A DNA stretch of 64,000 bases from Candidatus Omnitrophota bacterium (GCA_013177805.1 JABLXU010000011.1:1-64000), one strand, 5' to 3'; positions 47,864 through 57,886 are shown, counted from the stretch's first letter. Made by a program: numbers and translations. The notes: generated by a model from the letters alone, not told the origin.

Positions 47864-48629
47864 GTTCCTCGATCATCACAGCCTGGGCCATAGTTTCTTC
47901 CATCAGTTGCACCCCGGCGCCAAGTTGGTCATGGTATTGGTTTTCATCGTGTCCGTGGTGACCATCGGGCCCGGGCGGGAGGCGGCTTTTATTCCGTACG
48001 CGTTTTTGCTGCTGGCGGGACTGATTTCCACCGGTGTTCCACTCCGGCATACGCTGTGCAAGGGTTTGAAAGTGGTGCCCTTCCTGCTGATCATTATTTT
48101 GTTCATTCCGTTTTTCAAACCGGGGGAATCCTTGTGGCATGGGACGATCGGCTTTCTGCCGGTGCGGATCACGCGGGAAGGATGGCAATTGTTTTTGAAC
48201 ATCCTCATCAAGGGCAGTATAGCCATTTACAGCATGGTGTTTCTTAACCTGACGACGCCGTTCCACCGTCTGCTCAAGGGCCTGCAATCGTTCGGCGCGC
48301 CGCGGATCATCACGGACACGCTGGCAGTGGCGTACCGGTATCTTTTCGTGATCACGGACGAAAAGGAGCGGATGCTGCTGGCGCGGCGGTCCCGCCTGAT
48401 CGCCCCGTCACTGCCGTTGCAGTGGAAAAGCCTCTCGCAGCTGGTGGGGGTTCTTTTTCTGCGGTCCTATGAGCGGGGAGAGCGGATGTACCAGGCCATG
48501 TGCGCCCGCGGATTTCACGGGACCATTATGGATTTGAACGAACAGGCATTGACTCCGCGGGACATTCTGATAGCCGCGCTGGTGTCGCTGGTGGCGGTGG
48601 CGCTTCGCGTTTGGGTGATCTTTCAATAA
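47853..48629 (+). CDS. cbiQ: Cobalt/nickel ECF transporter transmembrane (T) subunit
   Basis: 258 residues, about five to six transmembrane helices. It begins MKHEFLDHHSLGHSFFHQLHPGAKL, the usual CbiQ N-terminus with HPxxKL. The coupling helices show the Ala-Arg-Gly type motifs near LLARRSRL and YQAMCARGFHG. The T component links the metal-binding S unit to the ATPase. It overlaps cbiN by 11 bp and precedes cbiO by 47 bp, giving a complete cbiMNQO operon. Confidence 0.95.
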   Translation: MKHEFLDHHSLGHSFFHQLHPGAKLVMVLVFIVSVVTIGPGREAAFIPYAFLLLAGLISTGVPLRHTLCKGLKVVPFLLIIILFIPFFKPGESLWHGTIGFLPVRITREGWQLFLNILIKGSIAIYSMVFLNLTTPFHRLLKGLQSFGAPRIITDTLAVAYRYLFVITDEKERMLLARRSRLIAPSLPLQWKSLSQLVGVLFLRSYERGERMYQAMCARGFHGTIMDLNEQALTPRDILIAALVSLVAVALRVWVIFQ

Positions 48630-48676
48630 GATGAAGCCCCCGGCAGCCGGGGCATAATGGGTTTGATGGTGCAGGC

Positions 48677-49405
48677 ATGGGCGTTCCCGCGATACGAGTC
48701 CAGGATTTGAAATATACGTTTCCCGATGGCACCACGGCTCTTCAGGGTGTCTCATTTACCGTAGAAGCCGGCGAGCGGGTGGCGGTGACCGGCCCGAATG
48801 GGGCGGGGAAATCGACCCTGCTGACCTTGCTCAATGGGCTTTTGGCGGCGGACGGAGCCGTGGAAATCTTCGGTGTGCCGGTGATTCCCGCGAATCTGCC
48901 CGAAATCCGCCGCCGGGTGGGACTGGTCTTTCAAGATCCCGACGATCAGTTGTTTTGCCCGACCATCTTCGACGACATCGCCTTCGGGCCGCTGAACATG
49001 GGCCTCGAGCCGGTGGAAGTGCGCGGCCGGGTGGCCAAAGCGTTGGCGCAAGTGGGATTGTCCGGTTTTGAAAAGCGTTCGGCGTTTCATCTCAGCGGCG
49101 GCGAAAAGAAGCGCGTCTCACTGGCCACGGTCTTGTCGATGGATGTGGAAATTCTGGCGATGGACGAACCCAGCAGCAATCTCGATCCCCGGTCCCGCCG
49201 GTTGCTGATCCACTGGTTGCGGGAATGCGACAAGACCCAGATCATCGCGACCCACGATCTCGATTTGGCTTACGAACTCACCAGGCGGACCTTGATCCTG
49301 CATGGGGGAAAGATCGTGGCGGACGGGCCGACCGCGGAAATCCTGACCGACCAGGCCCTGCTCGAGACCCACGATCTGGAACTGCCGTATCAGATTCAAA
49401 AATAA
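48677..49405 (+). CDS. cbiO: Cobalt/nickel ECF transporter ATP-binding subunit
   Basis: 242 residues, a single ABC ATPase domain. Walker A is VTGPNGAGKSTLL (39-48), the Q-loop is LVFQDPDDQLFCPTIFDDIAF, the ABC signature is LSGGEKKRVSLATVLSM, Walker B is VEILAMDEPSSNLDP and the switch His is in IIATHDLDLAYEL. The QDPDDQLF stretch is characteristic of ECF-type A subunits. It powers the CbiMNQ complex, and as the only ATPase of the operon it must work as a homodimer. It converges on the O-methyltransferase gene without an intervening terminator that I can see. Confidence 0.97.
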   Translation: MGVPAIRVQDLKYTFPDGTTALQGVSFTVEAGERVAVTGPNGAGKSTLLTLLNGLLAADGAVEIFGVPVIPANLPEIRRRVGLVFQDPDDQLFCPTIFDDIAFGPLNMGLEPVEVRGRVAKALAQVGLSGFEKRSAFHLSGGEKKRVSLATVLSMDVEILAMDEPSSNLDPRSRRLLIHWLRECDKTQIIATHDLDLAYELTRRTLILHGGKIVADGPTAEILTDQALLETHDLELPYQIQK

Positions 49406-50404
49406 TCATTCTTTCCTTCCCATCACGAGGCCCGAGTTGACCGCCACGTCCCGCCCGCCCTCCCAGGCCAGGCCGGCGTCCTCCATCCACGAACGGATCT
49501 CCTCGCGGGTATAGCAGTTTCCGCCCTCCGTGTTGACCAGCATGTTCACCGCGAACACCGCGGCCCAGGGCGGCGAGGTCCGGTCCGGATTCAGCAGGAA
49601 ATCCTTGACGCATAGCCGGCCCCCCGGGGCGAGCGCCCGCGCGCATTTGTGGAGGATGTGCCGGTTCACGGCATCCGAATAACTGTGGATGAGATTCGAG
49701 AGCAAGATGAAATCGTACCCTTCGCCCGGATCATCCTCGATCACATCGCCGGGATGGAAGGAAATCCGGTCCGAAAATCCCGCGTGTTCGACGTTGGCGC
49801 GCGCGATTTCCAGGGTTTTGGCGTTGTCGAGGATCGTGACCCGAAGATCCGGATTGCGGCGGGCGAATTCGATGGCGTAGAGCCCCGGACCGCCGCCGAC
49901 ATCCAACATGCTCCGCGCCCCGGGCAGGGGGATGGCCTCCGCGGTTTGCGCCGCGCTGCTCCGCGCCACGTCGGCCATTGCCCGCGCGAAATCGGTTTCG
50001 TCTTGTGCCAAACCGGGGCTTAGAGCCTCTTGGGGGGCGGGGCGGCCGGTCTTCACGGTGTCATACAAATGGCCCCAGCGCTCATAGAGCTTCGCCCCGT
50101 GTTTTAAGATCGCGATCTTGGGATTGGGACTGTCCGGCAGCAGGTATTCCAGCGCCAGTTCGCTGTTGCGGTAGGTATCCTCCTCTTTGCGCAGCAAACC
50201 CAGGGCGGTGAGGGCGTCACAGAGAATGGCAAGCCCGCGCCGGTCGGCTTCGAGTTGTTCCGCCAGTTCGCCTGCCGTCAAGCGCCCTTTCCCGAGGGCG
50301 GGAAACACGCCGAGGCGGTTGGCGGTCATTAGGATTTGCGCGGCCGTGTACCCCCGCGACATTTCGTCGATAGGATCGGAGAACGGTGGTTGGGATTGGT
50401 TCAT
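49406..50404 (-). CDS. SAM-dependent O-methyltransferase (methyltransferase 2 family)
   Basis: 332 residues; GGGAG precedes the ATG. An N-terminal winged-helix dimerisation domain (ILMTANRLGVFPALGKGRLT, LAEQLEADRRGLAILCDALT) is followed by a Rossmann SAM domain with motif I ARSMLDVGGGPGLYAIEFAR, the acidic VTILDNAKTLEIARA, and the post-motif ALAPGGRLCVKDFLL. This is the plan of acetylserotonin/hydroxyindole-type and bacterial small-molecule O-methyltransferases (CrtF, BchU). No pigment or polyketide genes lie nearby, so the substrate is unknown. Confidence 0.93.
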   Translation of the reverse strand: MNQSQPPFSDPIDEMSRGYTAAQILMTANRLGVFPALGKGRLTAGELAEQLEADRRGLAILCDALTALGLLRKEEDTYRNSELALEYLLPDSPNPKIAILKHGAKLYERWGHLYDTVKTGRPAPQEALSPGLAQDETDFARAMADVARSSAAQTAEAIPLPGARSMLDVGGGPGLYAIEFARRNPDLRVTILDNAKTLEIARANVEHAGFSDRISFHPGDVIEDDPGEGYDFILLSNLIHSYSDAVNRHILHKCARALAPGGRLCVKDFLLNPDRTSPPWAAVFAVNMLVNTEGGNCYTREEIRSWMEDAGLAWEGGRDVAVNSGLVMGRKE

Positions 50405-50593
50405 TTCTTTTCGCTCCCGGTGGTAAGGCGTTTACTCTATCTCATTGTATTCAACGCGGTAAGATAAGCCAAAGAGGACAGAGAAGGGTCGTTGATCGAG
50501 AGGGCCGGGAGGGGGAATTGAAGTATAGAAATAGAAGTGGAGAGAAAGGGCAGGGTGAAAAATCGGAAGGAATACGGTAGGCGGGACGGATAT

Positions 50594-50627
50594 TCCCTCA
50601 CCCCGGCCTTTTCCCCAAGGGAGAGGA
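50594..50627 (+). repeat. Dispersed GC-rich intergenic palindrome
   Basis: CCCTCACCCCGGCCTTTTCC followed by CCAAGGGAGAGG. This is the clearest member of the intergenic family found also near 12798, 44016, 57165 and 61324. Confidence 0.7.
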
Positions 50628-50693
50628 AGGAAAATGCGGGTGGATTTCGCGATATGCAAATCCCATTAATTTGGAGAGGAGAATCGATATCCT

Positions 50694-51551
50694 ATGTGTA
50701 ATCCGATCATGTTCGTAACCGCGGTTTTGTGTCCGATGGTATTCGGGCTCCCTTCGTGGGGAGAAGAAACATTGATTTTCACAGAGGATTTTGAATCCGG
50801 GACGTTGGACAAGTGGGACGCGGATTCGGTAGTCAACGATCCGTCCCGCCTGCGGCTGACCGAGGACCCGGACTACGTGTTCCGGGGGAAGTACGCGGTG
50901 GAGGTCACCGCCCCGGAAGGAGCGGGGACCGGAGCGAAGCTGAACAAGTGGTTCCTGCCCGGCTACGATCAGGTTTATGCGCGCTGGTATTGCCGGTTCG
51001 CCGAGGATTTCGACCAGGGCAACCACATGCATTTCGTCCATCTGCTCGCCAACCGCGCCGACAACCGATGGTCCGCCTTCGGCAAGGCCGGCCAAAAACC
51101 GGCGGGGGATGATTTCTTCACTACCGGGCTGGAGCCGTGGCGAAATTGGGGACGCCATCCCGCTCCCGGCGAGTTGATGCTCTACACGTACCACATGGAC
51201 ATGCCCATCGATCCCAAGATGGGCAAATACTGGGGCGAAATGATGCGGCCCGAGCCTTCGGTGCTCATCGAGCGCGGCCGCTGGTACTGCTTGGAGATGA
51301 TGGTCAAGGCCAACACGCCGGGGAAAGCCGACGGGGAGCAGGCATTCTGGGTGGACGGGAAACGCATCGGCCATTTTACGGGGATCCGCTGGCGCGATAC
51401 GGCGGATTTGAAAATCAACGACTTCTGGCTGATGCTGTACGTCCACAACAGCCCCAAGGTCAACCGCGTGTGGTTTGACGAGGTGGCCATCGGCACGGAG
51501 TACATCGGTCCCCTCGAGGCATCGGGAACGACGCCCTCCGCGCCGCGGTGA
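50694..51551 (+). CDS. Secreted ConA-like (polysaccharide-lyase-like) protein
   Basis: 285 residues. The hydrophobic N-terminus (MCNPIMFVTAVLCPMVFGLP) is a signal peptide. The mature part is beta-rich with TEDFESGTLDKWD, GKYAVEVTAPEGAGTGAKLN, YARWYCRFAEDFDQGNHMHF, YCLEMMVKANTPGKADGEQA and FWVDGKRIGHFTGI. This is the jelly-roll pattern of concanavalin-A-like lectins/glucanases and PL14-type lyases. It may bind or cleave an extracellular polysaccharide. I cannot identify catalytic residues with confidence. Confidence 0.8.
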   Translation: MCNPIMFVTAVLCPMVFGLPSWGEETLIFTEDFESGTLDKWDADSVVNDPSRLRLTEDPDYVFRGKYAVEVTAPEGAGTGAKLNKWFLPGYDQVYARWYCRFAEDFDQGNHMHFVHLLANRADNRWSAFGKAGQKPAGDDFFTTGLEPWRNWGRHPAPGELMLYTYHMDMPIDPKMGKYWGEMMRPEPSVLIERGRWYCLEMMVKANTPGKADGEQAFWVDGKRIGHFTGIRWRDTADLKINDFWLMLYVHNSPKVNRVWFDEVAIGTEYIGPLEASGTTPSAPR

Positions 51552-51555
51552 GCCG

Positions 51556-52023
51556 TTATTTCAAACGGGTGGCCGCGCCTTCGCCTGCCAGGGGCCTGGG
51601 CGTAAGATCCGTCCGTACCGCGACGGCCGGGGCGGGCTTAGGAGGGTTCCTCAGCAATCCGGGCGCGGGGAACGGTTCCGGAGACACGGGATTCGGGTGT
51701 TCCAACGGAGGATAGGTTTGGATCGCGAGCCGGGGCCGGATGCCCTGTCCGGATTGGGGAGTGGCCTCCGCTTGCTTCAAACCATTCGCGTGAGGAGAGC
51801 CAGACGGTTTCGAAGGAGCCGCGGGCTGGGGAGCCTCTGCCGCGGCGATTTGCTTTTGCAGAGACATATATTGGCGGATGGCGGACAGGTACAAGCGGAT
51901 CAGGGTGAAGGCCTTGGAATCGGTCAATTCCTTTTGTTGCCCGATTTCCCGGCTGAGCCGCTGGATGAGGTTGGCGAGATCCTGCGCGATTTGGGATTCA
52001 AAGGAAGCGGCGGTCGTGGACAT
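51556..52023 (-). CDS. Small coiled-coil protein with Pro/Ala-rich tail
   Basis: 155 residues; GAGGAAC lies upstream of the ATG. Residues 1-65 form an amphipathic helix or coiled coil (QIAQDLANLIQRLSREIGQQ, SAIRQYMSLQKQIAAAEA). The remaining half is low-complexity and rich in Pro, Ala and Ser, and looks disordered. It converges with the ConA-like gene, only 4 bp between stop codons. I do not recognise the family. Confidence 0.65.
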   Translation of the reverse strand: MSTTAASFESQIAQDLANLIQRLSREIGQQKELTDSKAFTLIRLYLSAIRQYMSLQKQIAAAEAPQPAAPSKPSGSPHANGLKQAEATPQSGQGIRPRLAIQTYPPLEHPNPVSPEPFPAPGLLRNPPKPAPAVAVRTDLTPRPLAGEGAATRLK

Positions 52024-52365
52024 GGATTGTTCCTCTCGCGTCTGTGGAATCAGAAACCTGGCACTATGCCCCTATAAATAGAGAGAGCGCCGCAAAAAAA
52101 GGGCATTAATAATCACAAATATTCAGCCGGTTCCATAATGGATTCATCCGGGAATTACGTGCCTTCGACGTTTTTGGCCCAGGATAAAAACCCTGGGCTG
52201 CTGCAAAGCCGTCTCCTGAAGGGTGGAATAATTCCAGTTGGTTTATCCCTCCCCGGGCTTGCGTCCGGGGCTCTCCGTGTCCCTCGCCGGCCGCGCTTCC
52301 CAATTTGGACAGCCAACCGGTCAAGGGTATCCCTGCGCGGATTCCCTTAGGAAAGTTTTCGCGCG
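52024..52365. other. Intergenic region, no supported gene
   Basis: About 340 bp between the coiled-coil gene and the end of the TerC gene. The only structure seen is a GC-rich palindromic stretch near 52246-52275 (CCCCGGGCTTGCGTCCGGGG). Confidence 0.5.
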
Positions 52366-53298
52366 TCAGATGGTCAGTTTTTCCGGTTGTTTTTTTGAGG
52401 AGATCAGAGAAGCCGACACCGAGAGAATGATGAATCCGGCCACGACTCCCAGGGAGATGCCGATGGGAATTTTGTAATAATCCGAGATGAGCATTTTGGT
52501 GCCCACGAAAACCAGAATCCCCGAGAGGCCATAATGCAAATATTGGAAGAGCTGAATCAATCCGGCCAGGGCGAAATACAAGGCCCGCAGCCCCAGGATG
52601 GCGAACACGTTGGAGGAATACACGATGAAGGTGTCCAGGGTGATCGCCAGAATGGCGGGGATGGAATCGACGGCGAAGATGAGATCGGTGGTTTCGATCA
52701 TGAGCAATACGATAAAGAGCGGGGTGGCATAGCGGATGCCGTTTCTGCGCACGAAAAACCGGTCTTCTTCATAATCGGGCGTGACCGGCATGAAGCGCCG
52801 GAACAGCCGCAGCACCGGATTGCGTTCCGGGTGGATTTCTTTCCCGTGGCCGGTGATCATTTTCACCCCGGTGAAGATCAGGAAGCCGCCGAACACGTAA
52901 ATGATCCAATGCAACTGTTTGACCAAAGCGACTCCGGCGAAGATGAAGACGGCCCGCATCACCAGCGCCCCGAGAATGCCCCAAAACAACACTTTATGCT
53001 GGTATTGGGCGGGCACCCGGAAATACGTGAAAATCATGAGAAACACGAAAATGTTATCCACGCTGAGGGATTTTTCGATCAGGTAGCCGGTCAAGAATTC
53101 GATGGCCCGCTGCGGTCCGCTCCAGACATAGATCCCCAGATTGAACAACAACGCCAGCACGACCCATACCACGCTCCAGGTGATGGCTTCCCGGAACGAA
53201 ACGGCATGGGCTTCGCGGTGAAACACGCCCAGGTCCAAGGCCAGCATCGCAAGGACAAATACATTGAAACCGATCCACAAATACAATTCACCTGACAT
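52366..53298 (-). CDS. TerC-family integral membrane protein
   Basis: 310 residues from the ATG at 53298 (MSGELYLWIGFNVFVLAMLA), with GAAAGGA upstream; the open frame extends further but only as non-coding sequence. Eight to nine transmembrane helices carry the conserved acidic TerC motifs: ALDLGVFHREAH, EKSLSVDNIFVFLMIFTYF, LMIETTDLIFAVDSIPAILA and VGTKMLISDYYKIP. TerC/Alx-like proteins export Mn2+ or insert alongside secreted metalloenzymes. It is next to the flagellin cluster, but no link in function is evident. Confidence 0.96.
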   Translation of the reverse strand: MSGELYLWIGFNVFVLAMLALDLGVFHREAHAVSFREAITWSVVWVVLALLFNLGIYVWSGPQRAIEFLTGYLIEKSLSVDNIFVFLMIFTYFRVPAQYQHKVLFWGILGALVMRAVFIFAGVALVKQLHWIIYVFGGFLIFTGVKMITGHGKEIHPERNPVLRLFRRFMPVTPDYEEDRFFVRRNGIRYATPLFIVLLMIETTDLIFAVDSIPAILAITLDTFIVYSSNVFAILGLRALYFALAGLIQLFQYLHYGLSGILVFVGTKMLISDYYKIPIGISLGVVAGFIILSVSASLISSKKQPEKLTI

Positions 53299-53678
53299 AG
53301 AGGCGCGATCCTTTCCAGGGCTGGAATTCCACACATCCTTCCCGGCCGCTCGTTTGGGGCAAGTGACTGAGGTGGATGTGCGGACATTGACAAGGCGATC
53401 ATAATGCAAAGTGATTTCGGAAAGGAGTGCGGAAAGGCGAGAAGAAAAAGGTTCATCCGCGAGGTGCGCACCCAATGAAGTGCGTGCCAAATGAAATTGA
53501 TTCCATCCGCCCCTGGAGGAGAGCGGAACCACAATCCGCCTTTCCTAAAATTCCTCAGCCTGATCCGCTCTCGGAAGGAGAGGAAATTTTAGGGGGAGCA
53601 TCGATCGCATCGACAAGATGCGAAGCGGCCATCTGAAACCAAGTACACACTTGCCGGACGAGCCAGTAAAAAAATCCC

Positions 53679-53705
53679 TCAAGGTCAAAACCCCGCCGCC
53701 GATAA
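53679..53705 (+). promoter_or_regulatory. Sigma-28 (FliA)-type promoter for flagellin 1
   Basis: TCAAGGTC-N11-GCCGATAA: the -10 element matches the FliA consensus exactly and the -35 element matches TAAAGTTT at 5 of 8 positions, with the exact 11-bp spacing. It lies 210 bp upstream of the first flagellin start, so the leader would be long. Confidence 0.75.
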
Positions 53706-53914
53706 ATGGGACGAATTCAATTCCGGACGGAGAAGCCGGGATTGGAGGACGCCGGATCTTCCGGCAGGGAACCGCCGGGATTCACGGATGAATCCCCGGG
53801 GTTCGTTCCCCGTTCAACGCGGTCCCCACCCGCATTCCGTTTCTTTCCCGGAGGGAGAGGAACGACACCACCGGCAAGGATTGCCGGTCCGCCAGTATCA
53901 GGGAGGATACGAGC

Positions 53915-56482
53915 ATGAGCATTACCCGTATCAACAATAATGTATCCGCCATGAGCGCCACCCGGCGTTTGAATATCACGGGAGGGCGGCTCGCGCAGAA
54001 CATCGAGCGGCTTTCGTCCGGCCTGCGGATCAACCACGCCGGGGACGACGCCGCGGGCCTCACCATCCGCGAACGGCTTCGCACCCAGATCCGCGGGACC
54101 GATATGGCCATCCGCAACGCCCAGGACGGTATGAGCATGGCCAACACCACCGAGGCCTCCCTGGACTCCCTGGTCTCCAGCCTGCAGCGGATCCGCGAAT
54201 TGGCCATCCAGGCCGGCAACACCGGAACCAACGACGCGCCGGCGATTCAGTCCATCCAAGACGAAGTGTTTCAGCAGATTGATGAAATCAACCGGATCGC
54301 CTCGACCGCCCGGTTCAGTTCGCGCCTGCTCTTCACCGGCGACAACGCCAACGTGACGCAGGTGAAGGCCGGGCAGGACCAGGTCGGCGTGCGGGTGTCG
54401 GCCGATCCCACGGCGAGCAATTTGCGATCGGGCACGTCGATTCTGAACATCATCCGCACGAAAGAAGGTTCGGAAAATCTGCTGCCCTCCAAGAACGAGA
54501 ACGGCCACGCCATTTACGCCACCGGCGTCAAGGACACCGTCGATATCGCCGTGACCCGCGGCCGGTTCTTGCGCGGGGCGAACGCGGCCGCCGCCGCCGA
54601 TCCGCTCAACACCCTGACGATCGATGGCGTCACGATCGCGGGCAACGACACCATCGCGTTCCAAGGGGTGCTGTCGGACGGCGTGACCCCCTTCGCCGGA
54701 TCGCTCAGTGTCACCAGCGGGGGCAGCACCCGGACCATGACTGAGTTGATCCAGCAGATCCAGGCCGCCATCGACAACGCCGAGACCGCTCTCTTTGGGG
54801 GCAATCCCGCGGACATTCCCGCAAGTTTCGTCCAGACCCATGTGAGCCTGCCCGATAGCGCGTTGGCCGAGGAACTGGGCAGCGGGCGCATCCGCTTTCT
54901 CAGCGCCCGCGCGGCAGGCACCACCGTCACCACCGGCGCGGACATTGCCGAAGCGCCCTCGTATTTCCAGATCCATTTCAGTGTAATCAATGACGCCGGG
55001 CAGTTGAAACACCAGGTGGAATCGACCCGGGATTTCGTCGAGGGGCGCCGAGTCGGCGGCCAATACGGCAACCGGGTGCAGGGCATTACCGGCTCCACCT
55101 TTGACACCGGCCTGTTCCGCATCGAAGTCACCGATGTCCTGCCGCCCAACCGCCGCAAGGTCGAGACGCAACTCTCGTTCCGCGACACGGCCGGTTCGAT
55201 CATCACCCGCAACACCACCCTGGCCGGAAAAGCGGTTCTCAATGGGACCTTTGTGGGACCGGTGTTCACGTACTCGCAGGCGGGTATCCCCCTGCAGGTC
55301 AACGACACCATCACCGTCCAAGGCACCAACGCCGACGGGAGCACGTTCCAGACCGTGTTCACCATCACGGCGGACGCGGGCGCCGACGCCGATCTCGGCG
55401 ACGGGCGGATCAACACGCTGGGGGGCCTCATCGACGAACTCAACAACCGGGACCGCACCGCGGGAGTCAATGCCCCCTTGAATCAGCAAAGCGGATTCGT
55501 GGACGCCAAACTCACCCTGACCGGGAATGGCACCTTGCAACTCATCGACGACATCGCCGAACACTCGCAATCCTCATTGTTCCTGATCGTCAATGGGCAC
55601 AATCCGGTGGATGGCAGCAAACGCACCTTGACCGACCGCGCCCAGGTGCTCATCGCCGGCAATCCCGAAGAGGCCACCGTCTCCATCGACGGCGGCCCCC
55701 GCCAGCGCGTCCGGACCGGGGATCAGGTATTATTATCGGGTCCCACGCCCACCCGTTTTCAGGAACCCACGCCCCGCCTCATGATGCGGATCGGCGCGGG
55801 CCAGCGCGAAGCCATGGAGCAGGCGATTCTCAGCCAGGGAGCGGACACCGTCGAGATCGAAGCCCAGGAATTTGTGGGCCGGTTGAACGGAGGCCCGGCC
55901 GTGACGTTCCAAAACGGCGATCGGAATGTCTTCTTTGAAAGCGGGGAAAGCAGCGGGGTGGCCGAGACTTTGATGCTTGACTTCGACGTGATCCTCGATA
56001 TCCCCGGCCCGTCCGGCCAGGGGACCCAGACCGGCTACGCGGTCCTGCTCTCTACGGTGAACCAGGCGCTGAATTTCCAGGTGGGGCCGTTCAAGGGGCA
56101 GGATCTGCGGCTCAACATCCCTGATTTGCGCGCCGACAACATCGGCTTCGGCCGGGGCAGCGGCATGACCGTTTCCGACATCAACATTACCACGGTCAGC
56201 GGCGTGAACCAGGCCCTCGAGATTGTGGACGCGGCGCTGGATCAAATCAGCCGCACCCGTTCCCAATTGGGGGCGTTCACGAACCGGCTGGAGACCACGA
56301 TCGACAGCCTGTCGGTCAACTCGGAGAACCTGCGGGCTTCGGAATCGCGGCTCAGTGATGTGGACCTGGCCTCCGAGGTATCCGATTTCACCGCGAACCA
56401 GATTCTCTTCCAGGCGGGGACCTCCGTCCTGGCGCAGGCCAATTTCCTGCCGCAAGGATTGTTAGCCCTCCTGGGACAATGA
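53915..56482 (+). CDS. fliC: Giant flagellin 1
   Basis: 855 residues, compared with roughly 270-500 for most flagellins. GGGAGG precedes the ATG. The N-terminal D0/D1 domain is canonical (MSITRINNNVSAMSATRRLN, LAQNIERLSSGLRINHAGDD, RNAQDGMSMANTTEASLDS). The C-terminal D1/D0 domain also is (ALEIVDAALDQISRTRSQLG, SESRLSDVDLASEVSDFTAN, FQAGTSVLAQANFLPQGLL). Between them, about 140-760 forms a 600-residue, beta-rich D2/D3-type surface domain with repeated VLxGTFVxxxF-like and TxGGSTRTMTELIQQI-like stretches. It has no Cys, as usual for flagellins. It is secreted by the flagellar export system and controlled by the sigma-28-like promoter upstream. The second flagellin, 1.4 kb downstream, is a paralogue over its full length. 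Confidence 0.96.
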   Translation: MSITRINNNVSAMSATRRLNITGGRLAQNIERLSSGLRINHAGDDAAGLTIRERLRTQIRGTDMAIRNAQDGMSMANTTEASLDSLVSSLQRIRELAIQAGNTGTNDAPAIQSIQDEVFQQIDEINRIASTARFSSRLLFTGDNANVTQVKAGQDQVGVRVSADPTASNLRSGTSILNIIRTKEGSENLLPSKNENGHAIYATGVKDTVDIAVTRGRFLRGANAAAAADPLNTLTIDGVTIAGNDTIAFQGVLSDGVTPFAGSLSVTSGGSTRTMTELIQQIQAAIDNAETALFGGNPADIPASFVQTHVSLPDSALAEELGSGRIRFLSARAAGTTVTTGADIAEAPSYFQIHFSVINDAGQLKHQVESTRDFVEGRRVGGQYGNRVQGITGSTFDTGLFRIEVTDVLPPNRRKVETQLSFRDTAGSIITRNTTLAGKAVLNGTFVGPVFTYSQAGIPLQVNDTITVQGTNADGSTFQTVFTITADAGADADLGDGRINTLGGLIDELNNRDRTAGVNAPLNQQSGFVDAKLTLTGNGTLQLIDDIAEHSQSSLFLIVNGHNPVDGSKRTLTDRAQVLIAGNPEEATVSIDGGPRQRVRTGDQVLLSGPTPTRFQEPTPRLMMRIGAGQREAMEQAILSQGADTVEIEAQEFVGRLNGGPAVTFQNGDRNVFFESGESSGVAETLMLDFDVILDIPGPSGQGTQTGYAVLLSTVNQALNFQVGPFKGQDLRLNIPDLRADNIGFGRGSGMTVSDINITTVSGVNQALEIVDAALDQISRTRSQLGAFTNRLETTIDSLSVNSENLRASESRLSDVDLASEVSDFTANQILFQAGTSVLAQANFLPQGLLALLGQ

Positions 56483-57886
56483 GGACCGCAACGGGAACAC
56501 GATCATTCACGATTTGATCCCCGGCGCCGGGGCGGGGAGATACCGCTCCGCCTTCCCCGCTCCGGGCCGGTCTGAAGACGGCCAAGACGAAAGATCAAAG
56601 ATGAAAAGCATCCGGAGGAGCATCCATCGCCCAGAATTAAATGGCCTGGCGGTATAGGCAGCCATTCTCTTCATCCCTTGAAAGGATTCCCGGTCCGGCC
56701 GGCGGCCCGCCCCGGTGGATCCCTTGAATGGATGAGGCGGGAATGTGGCCTCGATCAGACTCCATGAGAAAGGAAAATGGGACCATCAATCCAACCAGAA
56801 TTGCCGAGGAAGGATCGGCCACGCGAATCCTTCGCCCGTTCCCGTTCCGGAAGTGCGAGCCGGAACGGAGCGGCTGACGCCCGGGAAAATCGGGAGTGCG
56901 ACCCGAAGTCCACTATGCTATCCGGCGGATACTCTTCTTCTTCCTCCGTCCGCGGGATGGGGTGGCGATTCCCCGGCCGATGGGGCCGGCCGTCCATACG
57001 GTTGCAGGATTGGGGCTGTCCGGGATGAGGGCAGCCCCTTAGGAGAGGGTTGATCAAAACGGTCCGGCACGGTGGATTCGATCAACCCCCTCCTAACCTC
57101 CCCCCGGTGGGGGGAGGAAACCGAAGGCCGCAACTTGCCGCCGTCCCAGCCACCTGAATCTTATCCCCCTCTTCCTCGGGGGAAGGGCTGGGGTGAGGGA
57201 AAACAAGGCCTCCTCCTGGAATCCCGCGTTGGCGGGAAAGACATCCAGGAGGACAGCAGGAAGCGGTGGAGATGGAGATCAAGAGAGAACCGTGTATGCC
57301 CATTGTTTATGTCATCGCACCCATTTTTGATTTTGGTATTGCGCCCAAGGCGGTTACGGACAAACCGCACTGCCATTAGCCGTTGCGTGTCAGCGGTACC
57401 CAATTTGGACTTCCGCGAAGGAGTGTATCCCGTTCGAAATCCTCACATAACCCGCCTTCCTCCGGTGATCGCGCCAGAGTGAACCAGGTTGACTCCCTGG
57501 GACCGGCGGGGAAGAGGTCCACGATGGCTTCGACTCGTGATCGGAGTATGGCCAAACCCGGAACGGCCGTTTGATTCGGTCCGATCCGGAAGGCCGGCCG
57601 GGGGATAGAGCCTAGCACCCCTGTCCTTTCTTCTGGCGGCGTCCGGCCTGGTGTAAACGGCCAAAACTCCACCCACTCCCGGCGGAAGACCCGGAATCGA
57701 TTCCATGCCGGCCGCGTTTCGTTCTCCCAGGCGCGCGCCGAGGCGGCTCACTCGACGCCTCTACGCCCGCCCGGCCGAGGAGGACGCGATTTCCTGACGC
57801 GGTTGGTGGAGTATACCCAGGGGCTTCTGCCTCACAACCCACGGTCCGGCACGGAAGCCGGACGATCCCTTTCACGGAGGAAAACC
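56483..57886. other. 1.4-kb spacer between flagellin genes
   Basis: No credible gene. It contains a GC-rich palindrome around 57084-57115 (CCTCCTAACCTCCCCCCGGT with GGGGGAGG), a dispersed palindrome copy at 57165-57199, and a GGAGG ribosome-binding site at its end. I looked for a second sigma-28 promoter before the downstream flagellin and found none as clear as the first. Confidence 0.55.
57165..57199 (-). repeat. Dispersed GC-rich intergenic palindrome
   Basis: On the minus strand CCCTCACCCCAGCCCTTCCC followed by CCGAGGAAGAGG, a variant copy of the family at 50594. Confidence 0.6.

Noticed and set aside
53717..55570. 617-residue minus-strand open frame opposite flagellin 1 (and similar long ones at 57896-59128, 59396-60352)
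   Set aside because: Antisense shadow of a GC-rich coding region; low-complexity Arg/Gly/Asp translation with no domain.
57072..57482. 136-residue plus-strand ORF between the flagellin genes
   Set aside because: Its translation (NPLLTSPRWGE and similar) comes from dispersed intergenic palindromes.
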